64,000 nucleotides of DNA, taken from NCBI RefSeq assembly GCF_002218005.2, contig NZ_AP018678.1:2170001-2234000 (forward strand), in the 5' to 3' direction. Positions within the stretch are counted from its first letter, which is position 1. Every line of letters begins with the position of its first letter. The notes under the pieces are model-generated. The model had not been told where the DNA came from, made no database searches, and saw nothing but the letters and a program-made list of their open reading frames with translations. Positions 18,178-27,936 of this stretch are shown here, in pieces. This DNA comes from Vibrio algivorus (GTDB taxonomy: Bacteria > Pseudomonadota > Gammaproteobacteria > Enterobacterales > Vibrionaceae). The position numbers and the translations under genes are program-made.

Positions 18178-19574
18178 GCGTAATTCTCCTTCAAAGCAGC
18201 AACAACCTGACTCATTTTAGAGCTGTTTGCCCCTTTGATCAGTAAAGTATGTTTTTGGTCTGCTTGCATTTCTAGTTTTGGGTTAGGTAAGTGCTGCTTA
18301 ATAAAATCTATCATCGAACTATGAGTTGTAAAATGTTTAGCATAAGTTGGTAAATCATCATTTCGTTGGCACAGCTGACTAATAATCGCGGTATCCTCTC
18401 CAAAAGTGAGAACATAGTCAAAATTATATTGCGCAACATGCTCGCCAACTTCTCGGTGTAATGCTTGGCTTTCATCACCAAGTTCCGCCATATAACCGAG
18501 AATCAACCAACGCGTACCTTGATAATTTGCCAATAAATCGGCAGCAGCTTTCATCGCTGGTACACTAGCATTATAGCTATCGTCAATCACACGTACTTGT
18601 TCGGTTAAATCAATCGCTTCAACTCGTCCTTTAACATGACTTGGTATCTGTAAACCACTAACCACTTCATCTAAAGTTGCTCCAGCTTGAATCGCCATTG
18701 CAGCAGCAGCTAAAGCATTGCTAATATTATGCTTGCCGATCATAGGTAAGCTCACAAGCTTTTTGCCTATAGGGCTCACTAAAACAAATGAAGCTTCACC
18801 ACGCTGGTTGACTTCAATTTGTTGTGAATAAAAATCCGCATCTGAATTATTGACAGAAAAAGTGATGACATTTTTATCGGCCAAGATAGATTGCCAATGA
18901 GATAGACCATTGCTGTCAAGATTGACGACTGCATCGCCATCCATAGAAAGACCTTGGTAAATTTCACCTTTCGCCTTTGCAACACCATCAAGTGAGCCAA
19001 AGCCCTCCAAATGCGCAGCCGCAACATTATTCACTAACGCGATATCAGGTTGAACCAAGCTGGTAGTATAAGCAATTTCACCTAAATGATTAGCACCTAA
19101 TTCAATCACCGCATAATTGTCATCAGCTTGAGTACGTAGCAGTGTTAAGGGAACACCAATTTCATTATTAAAGTTACCGGCTGTAGCAAGAACTTGACCT
19201 TTTTGATTTAAAATAGCGGCCAACATTTCTTTAACTGTGGTTTTTCCGCAGCTTCCTGTCAGTGCTAAGGTTTTCGCATTTGATTGTTGGTGCATCCATT
19301 GCCCAAGTTGACCAAGTGCTTTTTGAGTATCATCAACAACGACTTGTGGAATATTGAGATCAAGTTTCTTAGAAACTAACAAAGCATTAGCACCTGAATC
19401 TGCCGCTTGTTGACAAAAATCATGAGCATCGAATCGCTCACCAATTAAGGCTACAAATAAAGCACCGGATTCAACGCTACGAGTATCTGTTGTCACAGAG
19501 GTAATGTCGCTATTGTCACCGATAAGATTACCCGAGGTTATCAGTGCAAGTTGCTGTAAAGAAAATGGGATCAT
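18174..19574 (-). CDS. murF: UDP-MurNAc-tripeptide--D-Ala-D-Ala ligase MurF
   Basis: Adds the D-Ala-D-Ala dipeptide to the cytoplasmic peptidoglycan precursor. The 466-residue protein shows the ATP loop GSCGKTT (107-113), the GNFNNEIGVPLTLL block characteristic of MurF, ELGANHLGEI and DDSYNASVPAMKAA. It overlaps both neighbours by 4 bp (murE upstream, mraY downstream), a tightly coupled stretch. Confidence 0.97.
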   Translation of the reverse strand: MIPFSLQQLALITSGNLIGDNSDITSVTTDTRSVESGALFVALIGERFDAHDFCQQAADSGANALLVSKKLDLNIPQVVVDDTQKALGQLGQWMHQQSNAKTLALTGSCGKTTVKEMLAAILNQKGQVLATAGNFNNEIGVPLTLLRTQADDNYAVIELGANHLGEIAYTTSLVQPDIALVNNVAAAHLEGFGSLDGVAKAKGEIYQGLSMDGDAVVNLDSNGLSHWQSILADKNVITFSVNNSDADFYSQQIEVNQRGEASFVLVSPIGKKLVSLPMIGKHNISNALAAAAMAIQAGATLDEVVSGLQIPSHVKGRVEAIDLTEQVRVIDDSYNASVPAMKAAADLLANYQGTRWLILGYMAELGDESQALHREVGEHVAQYNFDYVLTFGEDTAIISQLCQRNDDLPTYAKHFTTHSSMIDFIKQHLPNPKLEMQADQKHTLLIKGANSSKMSQVVAALKENYA

Positions 19575-21070
19575 AAAGGTAATCCTAATAATACTTGTGC
19601 GGTTTCACGGTCAGAATAATGCACAGTTTGACCGTTAATAATTTGATAATCTTCATGCCCTTTGCCCGCTAATAAAATAATATCGTTTTCACTAGCCTGT
19701 TGTAGAGCATATTGACATGCTTGATAACGAGAGTGAATCACATGAATGTGTTTTGGGGTTACCGCCCCTTGCAACATGTCGGCGACAATTTTAGCCGGAT
19801 TTTCTGAGCGTGGATTATCATCAGTAATGATCGACTCATCAGCAAGACGTTCAGATATTTCCGTCATCATTGGACGTTTTCCTGCATCACGGTCACCGCC
19901 ACAACCAAAGATTGACCATAGTTTTCCTTTGCAATGAACACGAAGTGCCATCAATGCTTTTTCTAGCGCATCGGGTGTGTGTGCGTAGTCTACAACAATT
20001 TTTGCTTGGGCTCTGGACGCTTGGAAAAGCTCCATACGGCCAATCACGGGAGTTAATTTAGGAGCCACTTGAACTAATTGATCCAATTCAAAACCTAGAC
20101 TCAACAAAGTGGCTAACGCCACCAGCAAATTACTGGCATTGAAAGCCCCAATTAACGGGGCTTGCAGATCCGCTTCTCCCCAATGACCATCAATTGATAG
20201 GCTGATCCCCGCATCTGAATAATGAACCTCATTGGCCCATAAAGAGCGACGCATCGAAGATGGATGGGCCGACATAGATTGTGGTTTAGTCAAAGAAACA
20301 GCGACTGCATCAGGTAAATGCTTAAGCCATTGCTGACCAACCTCATCATCTGCATTAATAATTTTATGTTGGCAATCATGTTGAGAAAACAAACTGAATT
20401 TTGCTTCTGCGTATTCTTTCATGCTGCCATGATAATCAAGGTGATCACGGCTTAAGTTGGTAAATGCAGCGGCAGCGAAAGGTAACGCTTTCACACGCCC
20501 TTGCACTAAACCATGAGAGGAAACCTCTAACGCCGTATATTGAGCTCCTTGTTGTTGCAATTGACTTAATGTTTGCTGAATTTCAATTGCATTACCCGTT
20601 GTGTTAACCGCAGGTTTTAGGTCATGTAAAAATCCATTACCAGTGGTCCCCATCACGGCGGCTTTTTTACCAAGCAACTCTATCCACTGGGCAATCAACT
20701 GTGAAATGGTGGTTTTTCCGTTGGTGCCCGTAATACCGATTAATTGCATCGGGGCAAACTGATAGAAAGACGTTGCAAAGTATGAAAGTTGCGATCCAAT
20801 CTCTGATAAATAAATAACCGGAACGTCAGCACGCCACTCAACATGTTGATGCGGCTTTTCCTCACTGGCATCGGCAATAACGGCAACGGCACCAGAAGAA
20901 ATCGCCTTATCAATAAAGACGCGGCCATCAACCGCATGACCTTGAATAGCAACAAATACATCACCAACGGATACTTTACGACTATCAAGCTGTAGGTTCG
21001 CGACATCGATGGAGAATTCAGAATCTAATTCAATCCAAGGTTTTAACAGTTCAGAAAGTAATCGAGCCAT
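19571..21070 (-). CDS. murE: UDP-MurNAc-dipeptide--meso-diaminopimelate ligase MurE
   Basis: Adds the third stem-peptide residue. The 499-residue product has the ATP loop GTNGKTT (115-121), the LEVSSHGL block and the DNPR motif that selects meso-diaminopimelate, as expected in a Gram-negative bacterium. VVDYAHTPDALEKAL and AGKGHEDYQ are also present. It begins 5 bp after ftsI and overlaps murF by 4 bp. Confidence 0.97.
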   Translation of the reverse strand: MARLLSELLKPWIELDSEFSIDVANLQLDSRKVSVGDVFVAIQGHAVDGRVFIDKAISSGAVAVIADASEEKPHQHVEWRADVPVIYLSEIGSQLSYFATSFYQFAPMQLIGITGTNGKTTISQLIAQWIELLGKKAAVMGTTGNGFLHDLKPAVNTTGNAIEIQQTLSQLQQQGAQYTALEVSSHGLVQGRVKALPFAAAAFTNLSRDHLDYHGSMKEYAEAKFSLFSQHDCQHKIINADDEVGQQWLKHLPDAVAVSLTKPQSMSAHPSSMRRSLWANEVHYSDAGISLSIDGHWGEADLQAPLIGAFNASNLLVALATLLSLGFELDQLVQVAPKLTPVIGRMELFQASRAQAKIVVDYAHTPDALEKALMALRVHCKGKLWSIFGCGGDRDAGKRPMMTEISERLADESIITDDNPRSENPAKIVADMLQGAVTPKHIHVIHSRYQACQYALQQASENDIILLAGKGHEDYQIINGQTVHYSDRETAQVLLGLPL

Positions 21071-21075
21071 ATCCT

Positions 21076-22833
21076 TTATTCTCCAGCCTCAGATTCAGGT
21101 GTCGCATCTGGCGTGACATTCATAATTTGCAGAGCCCCTTTCATAATTTCTGCAAAAACAGGTCCTGCAACAGAGCCACCATAAAATTGATCGCCTTGTG
21201 GCTCATTAACCACCACGACTAATGCAAAGCGAGGATCACTAATTGGCGCAAGACCAGCCGTTAATGCTACATATTGATCACTGTATCCACCTGCTTTTGC
21301 TTTACGTGATGTACCTGTTTTAGCACCAACACGATAACCCGGAACTTTGGCCGAACGCGCCGTACCGCCTTTATGGGTAACTTGCTCAAGCATGTCTACC
21401 ACTTTACGAGCAGCATCCGCATCAGCAGCTCTAAAAGTACGACCTGATGTGCTTCCTTTTAAAATATGCAGTGGTTTATTCACGCCCATATTACCTAAAG
21501 TAGCGTAAGCATGAGCAAGCTGAAGTGGTGTTACTGAGATGCCGTAACCAAATGCTAAGGTCGCCTGCTCAAATGGAGACCAACGACGGCGATCTGGGAA
21601 TATCCCTGTCACTTCACCTGGTAATCGTAACCCCGAGACATTTCCAAAACCTACCCCGCTGTACATGCCAAGAATTTCACGTACATCCATTTTTAAGGCA
21701 ATAGTTGCCACACCTACGTTACTTGATTTCTTTAGGATCGTCGTTAAATCGGCTTTACCTGCGCGCTCAGAATCACGAACTCGACTACCACCAATTCGCA
21801 TAATGCCATTACCTGTATCGATAATCGTTTTATCATCAATAATTCCTTTATCTAAACCAGCCAAAATCACAAATGGCTTCATGGTTGAGCCGGGTTCAAT
21901 GGAATCAGTAAGCGCTCGGTTACGCATACGAAAACTTTGCAATTGTTCTCGGTTGTTAGGATTATAAGAAGGCGCATTCACCATCGCGAGTACATTACCG
22001 GTTTTCACATCAACCAGAACGGCAGTTCCTGATGTCGCTCGAAAATCGGCTACCGCTTGTTTAATCGCACGATACGCAATCGCCTGCAAGCGTTGATCGA
22101 TTGTTAGTTGTAAAGGTTTTCCTGGCTCTTGTGTTTTTAGTGAAATATTTTCAACAACCCGTCCAAAGCGATCTTTTCGAATAGTTCGTTTACCGGCTTC
22201 TCCCGTTAACCAATCATCAAAGCTACGCTCCATACCTTCAAGGCCATGGCCATCAATACCTGTCACACCGACCACATGAGCACTGACTTCCCCTGCTGGA
22301 TAAAAACGACGAGACTCATCTTTAAGGCCAATACCTGGCAACTTCAACTCTCGAACATATTTAGACATTGCTGGGCTAACTTGACGCTGTAAGTAAATAA
22401 AGCGCTTACGTTTATTCTGGCGAATTTTATCTACTAGGCCTTGTTGATCGAGCCCAAGTACGTTAGCAAGTGCATACCAACGCTCAAGTTCATCAAGCCC
22501 ATTCTCTTTAATTATGGTGGCAGGATCTGCCCAAACTGCTTGTACAGGAACACTCACTGCCAGTTGCTCACCATTTCGGTCAGAAATAATGCCACGAGCT
22601 GTTGCAATAGCTTTTACGCGTACTGAGCGCATATCAGCTTGTTGAATAAGTTGATCAGGTTCGATCACTTGGATATACGCTGTTCGCGCCACCAGTACAA
22701 ATAAAGCTAATACGATAAAGCCTATTACTAGGTTATACCGCCAAGGGATCAGAATATCCGAGGACTGAGATGATTTCTTTTTATTAACGGTTTTCTTGTT
22801 CTTTACCGTTTTTTTATTTGTCGGCTTATTCAT
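21076..22833 (-). CDS. ftsI: Septal transpeptidase FtsI (PBP3)
   Basis: Class B penicillin-binding protein that cross-links septal peptidoglycan with FtsW. The 585-residue product has a lysine-rich cytoplasmic tail (1-30), a membrane anchor (about 33-51), the pedestal domain, and the transpeptidase motifs S316-TMK319, S370-S-N372 and K505-T-G507. The cytoplasmic tail is notably basic. Its start overlaps the ftsL stop by 4 bp. Confidence 0.97.
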   Translation of the reverse strand: MNKPTNKKTVKNKKTVNKKKSSQSSDILIPWRYNLVIGFIVLALFVLVARTAYIQVIEPDQLIQQADMRSVRVKAIATARGIISDRNGEQLAVSVPVQAVWADPATIIKENGLDELERWYALANVLGLDQQGLVDKIRQNKRKRFIYLQRQVSPAMSKYVRELKLPGIGLKDESRRFYPAGEVSAHVVGVTGIDGHGLEGMERSFDDWLTGEAGKRTIRKDRFGRVVENISLKTQEPGKPLQLTIDQRLQAIAYRAIKQAVADFRATSGTAVLVDVKTGNVLAMVNAPSYNPNNREQLQSFRMRNRALTDSIEPGSTMKPFVILAGLDKGIIDDKTIIDTGNGIMRIGGSRVRDSERAGKADLTTILKKSSNVGVATIALKMDVREILGMYSGVGFGNVSGLRLPGEVTGIFPDRRRWSPFEQATLAFGYGISVTPLQLAHAYATLGNMGVNKPLHILKGSTSGRTFRAADADAARKVVDMLEQVTHKGGTARSAKVPGYRVGAKTGTSRKAKAGGYSDQYVALTAGLAPISDPRFALVVVVNEPQGDQFYGGSVAGPVFAEIMKGALQIMNVTPDATPESEAGE

Positions 22834-23150
22834 TTAAGGTTCACAACCACTTCTTTATCCGAATCTGGACGTTTCATCTCAAGATCTTTGATTGCGACCT
22901 TCTGAACTCGAGTATGCTCAGCAAGAGCGTTTTCTTCTAATATCAAGTTACGCCACTCACTATCAAGTTGTTCTCGACTTTCTAATAACTCATCACGCAA
23001 AGTAATTTGATGACGAGTATTATAAGTGGTTAATACTACTGCAATTGAGCTTACAAAAATAAGCAGCAATAATACCAATGGAACCCGACCTACCGAAATA
23101 AGATCGGTCCAGATACTACGAATTAAAGTGGGTGGTTGTTTATCAGTCAT
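22830..23150 (-). CDS. ftsL: Cell division protein FtsL
   Basis: Small bitopic divisome protein that forms a coiled coil with FtsB and activates FtsWI. The 106-residue product has a membrane span at about 20-39 (PLVLLLLIFVSSIAVVLTTY) followed by a leucine/heptad-rich periplasmic helix (LRDELLESREQLDSEWRNLI). It lies 13 bp after rsmH and overlaps ftsI by ATGA. Confidence 0.94.
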   Translation of the reverse strand: MTDKQPPTLIRSIWTDLISVGRVPLVLLLLIFVSSIAVVLTTYNTRHQITLRDELLESREQLDSEWRNLILEENALAEHTRVQKVAIKDLEMKRPDSDKEVVVNLK

Positions 23151-23163
23151 AGTATTTTAGTGA

Positions 23164-24114
23164 TCATAGTTTTTCAGCAATACGTAATACTGAGCTGCGT
23201 GAACGAGTATTCATTTCAACTTCTGATTTAGACGGTTTAATCGCTTTACCTACCGTTTTCATATTGGCAGAACCTAAGGCTTTAATTTGATCTTCAGTCA
23301 TAGGGATCCCATGGGGAACTTGAGGACCTTGGCTCTCACGACGCATGAATCGCTTCACCATACGGTCTTCTAAAGAGTGAAAACTGATCACAGAAAGACG
23401 ACCTTCTGGTGCTAAAATATTCATAGCCCCTTTTAAAGCAAAGTCGATTTCTTCTAATTCACTATTAATGTAAATTCGAATCGCTTGGAAGCTTCTCGTT
23501 GCAGGGTGCTTCTTTTCTTTAAAGTTCTTTGGGGCAACATCTGAAATAAGCTTAGCCAATTGACTTGTTCTCATCAGTGGTTCACTTTCAGGGGTTTCAC
23601 GATATTCAACTAAACCACGAGCAATACGACGGGCGTGTTTTTCTTCGCCAAACTCTCGTAATACCCAGGTAATATCATCTAGCTCTGCTTCTGCTAGCCA
23701 CTCTGCGGCCGATTGCCCAGTTGTCGGATCCATTCGCATATCTAGCGGACCATCTTTCATAAAGCTGAAGCCACGATCAGCATCATCAAGTTGCGGGGAT
23801 GACACACCAAGATCAAATAATACGCCATCAACCTTACCAACTAATTGATATTGTTCAGCATAAGATTGGATACCAGAAAAAGGACCATGAATAATAGTAA
23901 AACGAGGATCATCTATTTTTTTTGCTTCTTCAATCGCTTGAGGATCTCGATCGATACTATATAAGCGCCCTTCAGGACCGAGTTGAGATAAGACTGTACG
24001 GCTATGACCTCCTCGACCAAATGTGCCGTCAATATAAATACCATTTGGCTTTATATTCAATCCTTCAATAGATTCATTAAGGAGTACAGAAACGTGTTGG
24101 AAGGTGTCGGTCAT
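23164..24114 (-). CDS. rsmH: 16S rRNA (cytosine-1402-N4) methyltransferase RsmH
   Basis: Methylates C1402 in the ribosomal P site; formerly MraW. The start at ATG 24114 gives MTDTFQHVSVLLNE and 316 residues, matching the family. The frame extends upstream to a TTG at 24177, but those extra residues are not family-like. The SAM motif DGTFGRGGHS (29-38) and the C-terminal SFHSLEDRMVKRF block are visible. It is the first gene of the cluster. The mraZ gene that usually precedes it is absent: the next feature upstream is RNase P RNA. Confidence 0.96.
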   Translation of the reverse strand: MTDTFQHVSVLLNESIEGLNIKPNGIYIDGTFGRGGHSRTVLSQLGPEGRLYSIDRDPQAIEEAKKIDDPRFTIIHGPFSGIQSYAEQYQLVGKVDGVLFDLGVSSPQLDDADRGFSFMKDGPLDMRMDPTTGQSAAEWLAEAELDDITWVLREFGEEKHARRIARGLVEYRETPESEPLMRTSQLAKLISDVAPKNFKEKKHPATRSFQAIRIYINSELEEIDFALKGAMNILAPEGRLSVISFHSLEDRMVKRFMRRESQGPQVPHGIPMTEDQIKALGSANMKTVGKAIKPSKSEVEMNTRSRSSVLRIAEKL

Positions 24115-24278
24115 AGGGTTCAATAGCTCAATTAAAGATGAATGGCTTAGGATATTCATGTCAGGCGCGCAACGCAAGAAAACAGCAGATATTTGCGCTT
24201 ATTTGGCTTAGTTTATGCTAATTCTAACGAGAATCGTTAATAGCACGTCAAAAGGGCGACAACGAATGAAGAAATTCA
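24115..24278 (-). promoter_or_regulatory. Leader/promoter region of the division and cell-wall cluster
   Basis: The gap between the rnpB terminator and rsmH is the only non-coding DNA before thirteen tightly packed genes, so the main cluster promoter should lie here. A perfect dyad TAACGA-GAA-TCGTTA occupies 24225-24239. On the minus strand a TTGACG hexamer lies just upstream of it, but no well-spaced -10 was found. The role of the dyad is unknown. Confidence 0.4.
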
Positions 24279-24316
24279 TAAAAAAACCCACCGCAGAAAA
24301 CTACGATGGGTTCGTT
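24279..24316 (-). terminator. Rho-independent terminator of RNase P RNA
   Basis: On the minus strand the stem AACCCATCG / CGGTGGGTT (with G-U pairs) is followed by a run of T. It sits just past the 3' end of rnpB and before the dcw cluster leader. Confidence 0.85.
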
Positions 24317-24321
24317 TAAAT

Positions 24322-24756
<435 letters not shown>

Positions 24757-24791
24757 GACGCGGATTATACGCACATCACTTTAGAAGACAA
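24757..24791 (-). promoter_or_regulatory. RNase P RNA promoter
   Basis: Minus-strand -35 TTGTCT (24786-24791), 16-bp spacer, perfect -10 TATAAT (24764-24769), then a GC-rich discriminator (CCGCG) and the RNA 5' end at about 24756. The GC-rich discriminator is typical of stable-RNA promoters under growth-rate or stringent control. Confidence 0.85.
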
Positions 24792-24826
24792 GCGATTCAA
24801 ACGAATCACCATATATAGTGAATATA

Positions 24827-25693
24827 TTAACTTAAGTTATCCAGTCCCCATTTATATAGGGCATTCTTTTTCAAATTGTGAATTTCTGCCACTAATGCTG
24901 CTGCTTTTTTCAGTGGCAATTCTTGAGTTAAAATTTTTAACGTTCTTAAAGCGTCATCAGGAAGAGCATCGACTGACTTATCTTCTCGATGCCCATGTAT
25001 AAGAATGACCATTTCTCCGCGCTTACGATTATCATCTTCATTGATCCAGTTGATCAATTCACCTAACGGAGCACCATGAATCGTTTCAAATGTTTTGGTC
25101 AATTCACGGGCCAGCACAACTTCACGCTCAGGACCTAGTACTGTCAACATATCGCCTAAACTATCTGTAATTCGATGAGGCGATTCATAAAATATACAAG
25201 TGCGCTCAGCTTTGCTAATTTCTAATAGCTTATCTTTGCGACCTTTACTTTTCGCAGGTAAGAAACCTTCAAAGCTAAAACGATCCGATGGTAACCCTGA
25301 AGCACTTAAAGCGGTGATCACGGCGCAAGCACCAGGCAATGGCACAACTTTAACACCCGCTTGACGACATTTAGTCACGAGGTGATACCCTGGATCGCTG
25401 ATAAGAGGTGTTCCCGCATCGGAAACTAATGCAATAGACTCTCCCGCTAACACTTTTTCAACTAATACTTGTGCTTTTTGTTGCTCATTATGATCATGTA
25501 ATGCATAAGTTTTGGTTGATATGCCAAAATGAGAGAGTAAACGACCACTATGTCTTGTATCTTCAGCTGCAATCAGGTCAACTTGATTTAAAATATCTAA
25601 CGATCGTTGAGTGATATCTCCTAAATTACCAATAGGGGTTGGAACAATATACAGGGCTGGAGACTCTAAAAGAGCAGTTTTGTTATCTATCAT
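24827..25693 (-). CDS. rsmI: 16S rRNA (cytidine-1402-2'-O) methyltransferase RsmI
   Basis: SAM-dependent enzyme that makes the second modification of C1402, the same nucleotide methylated by RsmH encoded nearby. The 288-residue protein has the tetrapyrrole-methylase-type start YIVPTPIGNLGDITQRSLDIL, AEDTRHSGRLLSHFGI, SDAGTPLISDPGYHLV, LPSDRFSFEGFLP and YESPHRI. Length is standard. It is divergent from lpoA (61-bp gap), as in E. coli. Confidence 0.97.
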   Translation of the reverse strand: MIDNKTALLESPALYIVPTPIGNLGDITQRSLDILNQVDLIAAEDTRHSGRLLSHFGISTKTYALHDHNEQQKAQVLVEKVLAGESIALVSDAGTPLISDPGYHLVTKCRQAGVKVVPLPGACAVITALSASGLPSDRFSFEGFLPAKSKGRKDKLLEISKAERTCIFYESPHRITDSLGDMLTVLGPEREVVLARELTKTFETIHGAPLGELINWINEDDNRKRGEMVILIHGHREDKSVDALPDDALRTLKILTQELPLKKAAALVAEIHNLKKNALYKWGLDNLS

Positions 25694-25754
25694 TTGTTTA
25701 CCGTCACTTGAGCGATTAATATAGAGTCAATCTTTCACATAAAGAATAAAACGC

Positions 25755-27581
25755 ATGCAAATTATGAATCATAAGATCTTCAGTGTACCACGCTTATTTA
25801 CTTCTATCGCCTTGATGTTATTAGTATCAGCGTGTTCATCACTCACGTCTGAATCAGATAAAGTTGATATTACAGCCCCACCGGTGCAAACCTCACTAGC
25901 CTATACGACTGAGGCGAATGACACTCAACCATCTAACGAACAGACTGATTTGTTTATTATGGCGCTAAAAGCATCTGTGGTTGAAAAAGATTACGACCAA
26001 GGACAAAGCCTACTAAAACGCATCGTTCAATTTCCTTTAAATGATATGCAGCAAGCGGAATGGCAATTAGCAAAAGCGCAAATTACTGCTGCTACTGTTG
26101 ACTCAGAGACAGCATTGAAAGGATTAAACTTCCAACAGCAGTGGCAATTAGCTGACGCACAATGGCGAAACTATCATCAACAACGCGCTAAACTGTTTGA
26201 AGATATTCGAGATTTTTTCAATGCCGACCGAGAATGGATTGCTTACAAAGAATTTCAACCTGTCAATAAGCAAGAATCAACCGATATGCGAATTTGGGAG
26301 AACTTAGAACAATATTCTAAAGATGAAATTATTCAACTCAAAGCCCAACCAAGTGAAACTGAGCTGCAAGGTTGGCTATATGTTTCCACTCAAATGAAGA
26401 CACAACTAAACAATCCAAGTGGTTTGAAAACCGAACTTCAGCAGTGGTTTGGAATAAATATTAGTCACCCAATCGTGACGCACACACCTGAAGATGTGCA
26501 ACGCATTTTAGATCTAGATATTTCAACGCCGCAAAATGTCGCGGTACTACTGCCTCTTTCTGGTAAATATGAAATGCCAGCAAAGTTAATCCGAGATGGC
26601 TTTATTCATGCAATGACAGATGATGCTGATAAAGATCCGGCTCTAAAAATGACGGTTTATGATACATCAACACAAAGCCTGCAAGATATTTATGCTCAGC
26701 TAAAAGCCAATAATACTGATTTTATTATAGGTCCATTGATCAAAGATAATGTTGAGCGACTACAAGACATCAATAGCGACAATATCCCTATGTTGGCTCT
26801 AAACTTCCCAGATGAATTAGATAAAGGTACCCAAGTTTGTTACTTAACGCTATCACCAGAGCAAGAAGGGGCGCAAGCAGCTAAGCATATTTTCGAAACG
26901 GGCTTTAAATATCCACTAGTTCTGGCACCTAAAGGGAAACTTGGTGAGCGTATTACTGAGGCATTTACAGAAAAATGGAATGAGTTAAGTAATACGCCAG
27001 TAGCATCGACTCCATTCGGTAACCGTGCTGAATTACAAAAAAATGTTAAAGATGCGTTTGGTCTAACCGATAGCCAAGCACGTATCAATCAAATCAGACA
27101 AATTAGTAATATAGAAATGGAAACCGAAGCTCGCAGCCGTAGAGATATTGATTCCGTCTACATTATTGCAAACCGCTCAGAGTTAACATTGCTAAAGCCA
27201 TTCATTGAAGTGGCTATCAATCCAGATGCTAAGCCACCTAAACTGTTCTCTAACTCTAGCAGTAATAATGGTAAGGCACGTGCTTATCAAGATGTCAGTG
27301 GTATTGTATTTAGCGATATTCCAATGCTATTAGATAAAGATAACGTTGAATTAGCTGAATACGATAACCTGTGGCCCAAAAGCAGTAATACAGAAAAACG
27401 TCTACATGCGTTAGGTATGGATTCATATAGCTTGCTTGCCCAACTTCCAACAATGAAAGTTGTACAAAGTTATCAATACCAAGGTCAAACAGGCACTCTA
27501 AGTATCGATGACCAATGTGTGGTACAAAGAGATCTAAGCTGGGCTGAGCATGAAGCTTTTCAGTCAGAAGATAAAAAATAA
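25755..27581 (+). CDS. lpoA: Penicillin-binding protein activator LpoA (outer-membrane lipoprotein)
   Basis: Outer-membrane lipoprotein that reaches through the periplasm to stimulate PBP1a. The signal peptide ends in a lipobox (LLVSAC, acylated C27). The N-terminal third is helical with TPR-like character, followed by a linker and a C-terminal domain with periplasmic-binding-protein fold (from about 255, NVAVLLPLSGKYEMPAKLIRDGF). The 608-residue length fits Vibrio homologues. ATG 25755 was taken; ATG 25764 is the alternative. Its last 32 bp overlap yraN. Confidence 0.95.
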   Translation: MQIMNHKIFSVPRLFTSIALMLLVSACSSLTSESDKVDITAPPVQTSLAYTTEANDTQPSNEQTDLFIMALKASVVEKDYDQGQSLLKRIVQFPLNDMQQAEWQLAKAQITAATVDSETALKGLNFQQQWQLADAQWRNYHQQRAKLFEDIRDFFNADREWIAYKEFQPVNKQESTDMRIWENLEQYSKDEIIQLKAQPSETELQGWLYVSTQMKTQLNNPSGLKTELQQWFGINISHPIVTHTPEDVQRILDLDISTPQNVAVLLPLSGKYEMPAKLIRDGFIHAMTDDADKDPALKMTVYDTSTQSLQDIYAQLKANNTDFIIGPLIKDNVERLQDINSDNIPMLALNFPDELDKGTQVCYLTLSPEQEGAQAAKHIFETGFKYPLVLAPKGKLGERITEAFTEKWNELSNTPVASTPFGNRAELQKNVKDAFGLTDSQARINQIRQISNIEMETEARSRRDIDSVYIIANRSELTLLKPFIEVAINPDAKPPKLFSNSSSNNGKARAYQDVSGIVFSDIPMLLDKDNVELAEYDNLWPKSSNTEKRLHALGMDSYSLLAQLPTMKVVQSYQYQGQTGTLSIDDQCVVQRDLSWAEHEAFQSEDKK

Positions 27582-27933
27582 GCGAGAAATTGGCTCTCAT
27601 TATGAAACCTTGGCCTATCAATACTTGATTGGCCAAGGACTCCAACTATTAGATAGAAATATGAACTGCCGCTTTGGCGAAATTGATTTAATAATGAAAG
27701 ATGGACAAACTTTTGTGTTTGTCGAAGTGAAATATCGAACTTCATCATCATTTGGCCATGCAGCAGAAATGGTAACCTATCAAAAGTCTCAAAAGCTGAT
27801 AAAAACCGCCATGGTGTGGCTTAAGAAACAATCACTATCAATCGAGCAAACCTCCTTTCGCTTTGATGTCATTGCTATTCATAAAAATGGTCAAGATATC
27901 AACTGGATAAAAAATGCAATTACGCAAGGATAA
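27550..27933 (+). CDS. UPF0102 protein YraN (predicted nuclease fold)
   Basis: Member of the YraN/UPF0102 family, whose fold resembles restriction endonucleases and Holliday-junction resolvases. Its cellular role is not established. The 127-residue product shows the nuclease-like core NMNCRFGEIDLIMKDGQTFVFVEVKYR, in which the E, D and E-x-K residues of a PD-(D/E)xK site can be recognised. It overlaps the end of lpoA by 32 bp in another frame and precedes diaA by 3 bp. The lpoA-yraN-diaA-dolP order is the conserved one. Confidence 0.92.
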   Translation: MKLFSQKIKNKREIGSHYETLAYQYLIGQGLQLLDRNMNCRFGEIDLIMKDGQTFVFVEVKYRTSSSFGHAAEMVTYQKSQKLIKTAMVWLKKQSLSIEQTSFRFDVIAIHKNGQDINWIKNAITQG

Positions 27934-27936
27934 AAC

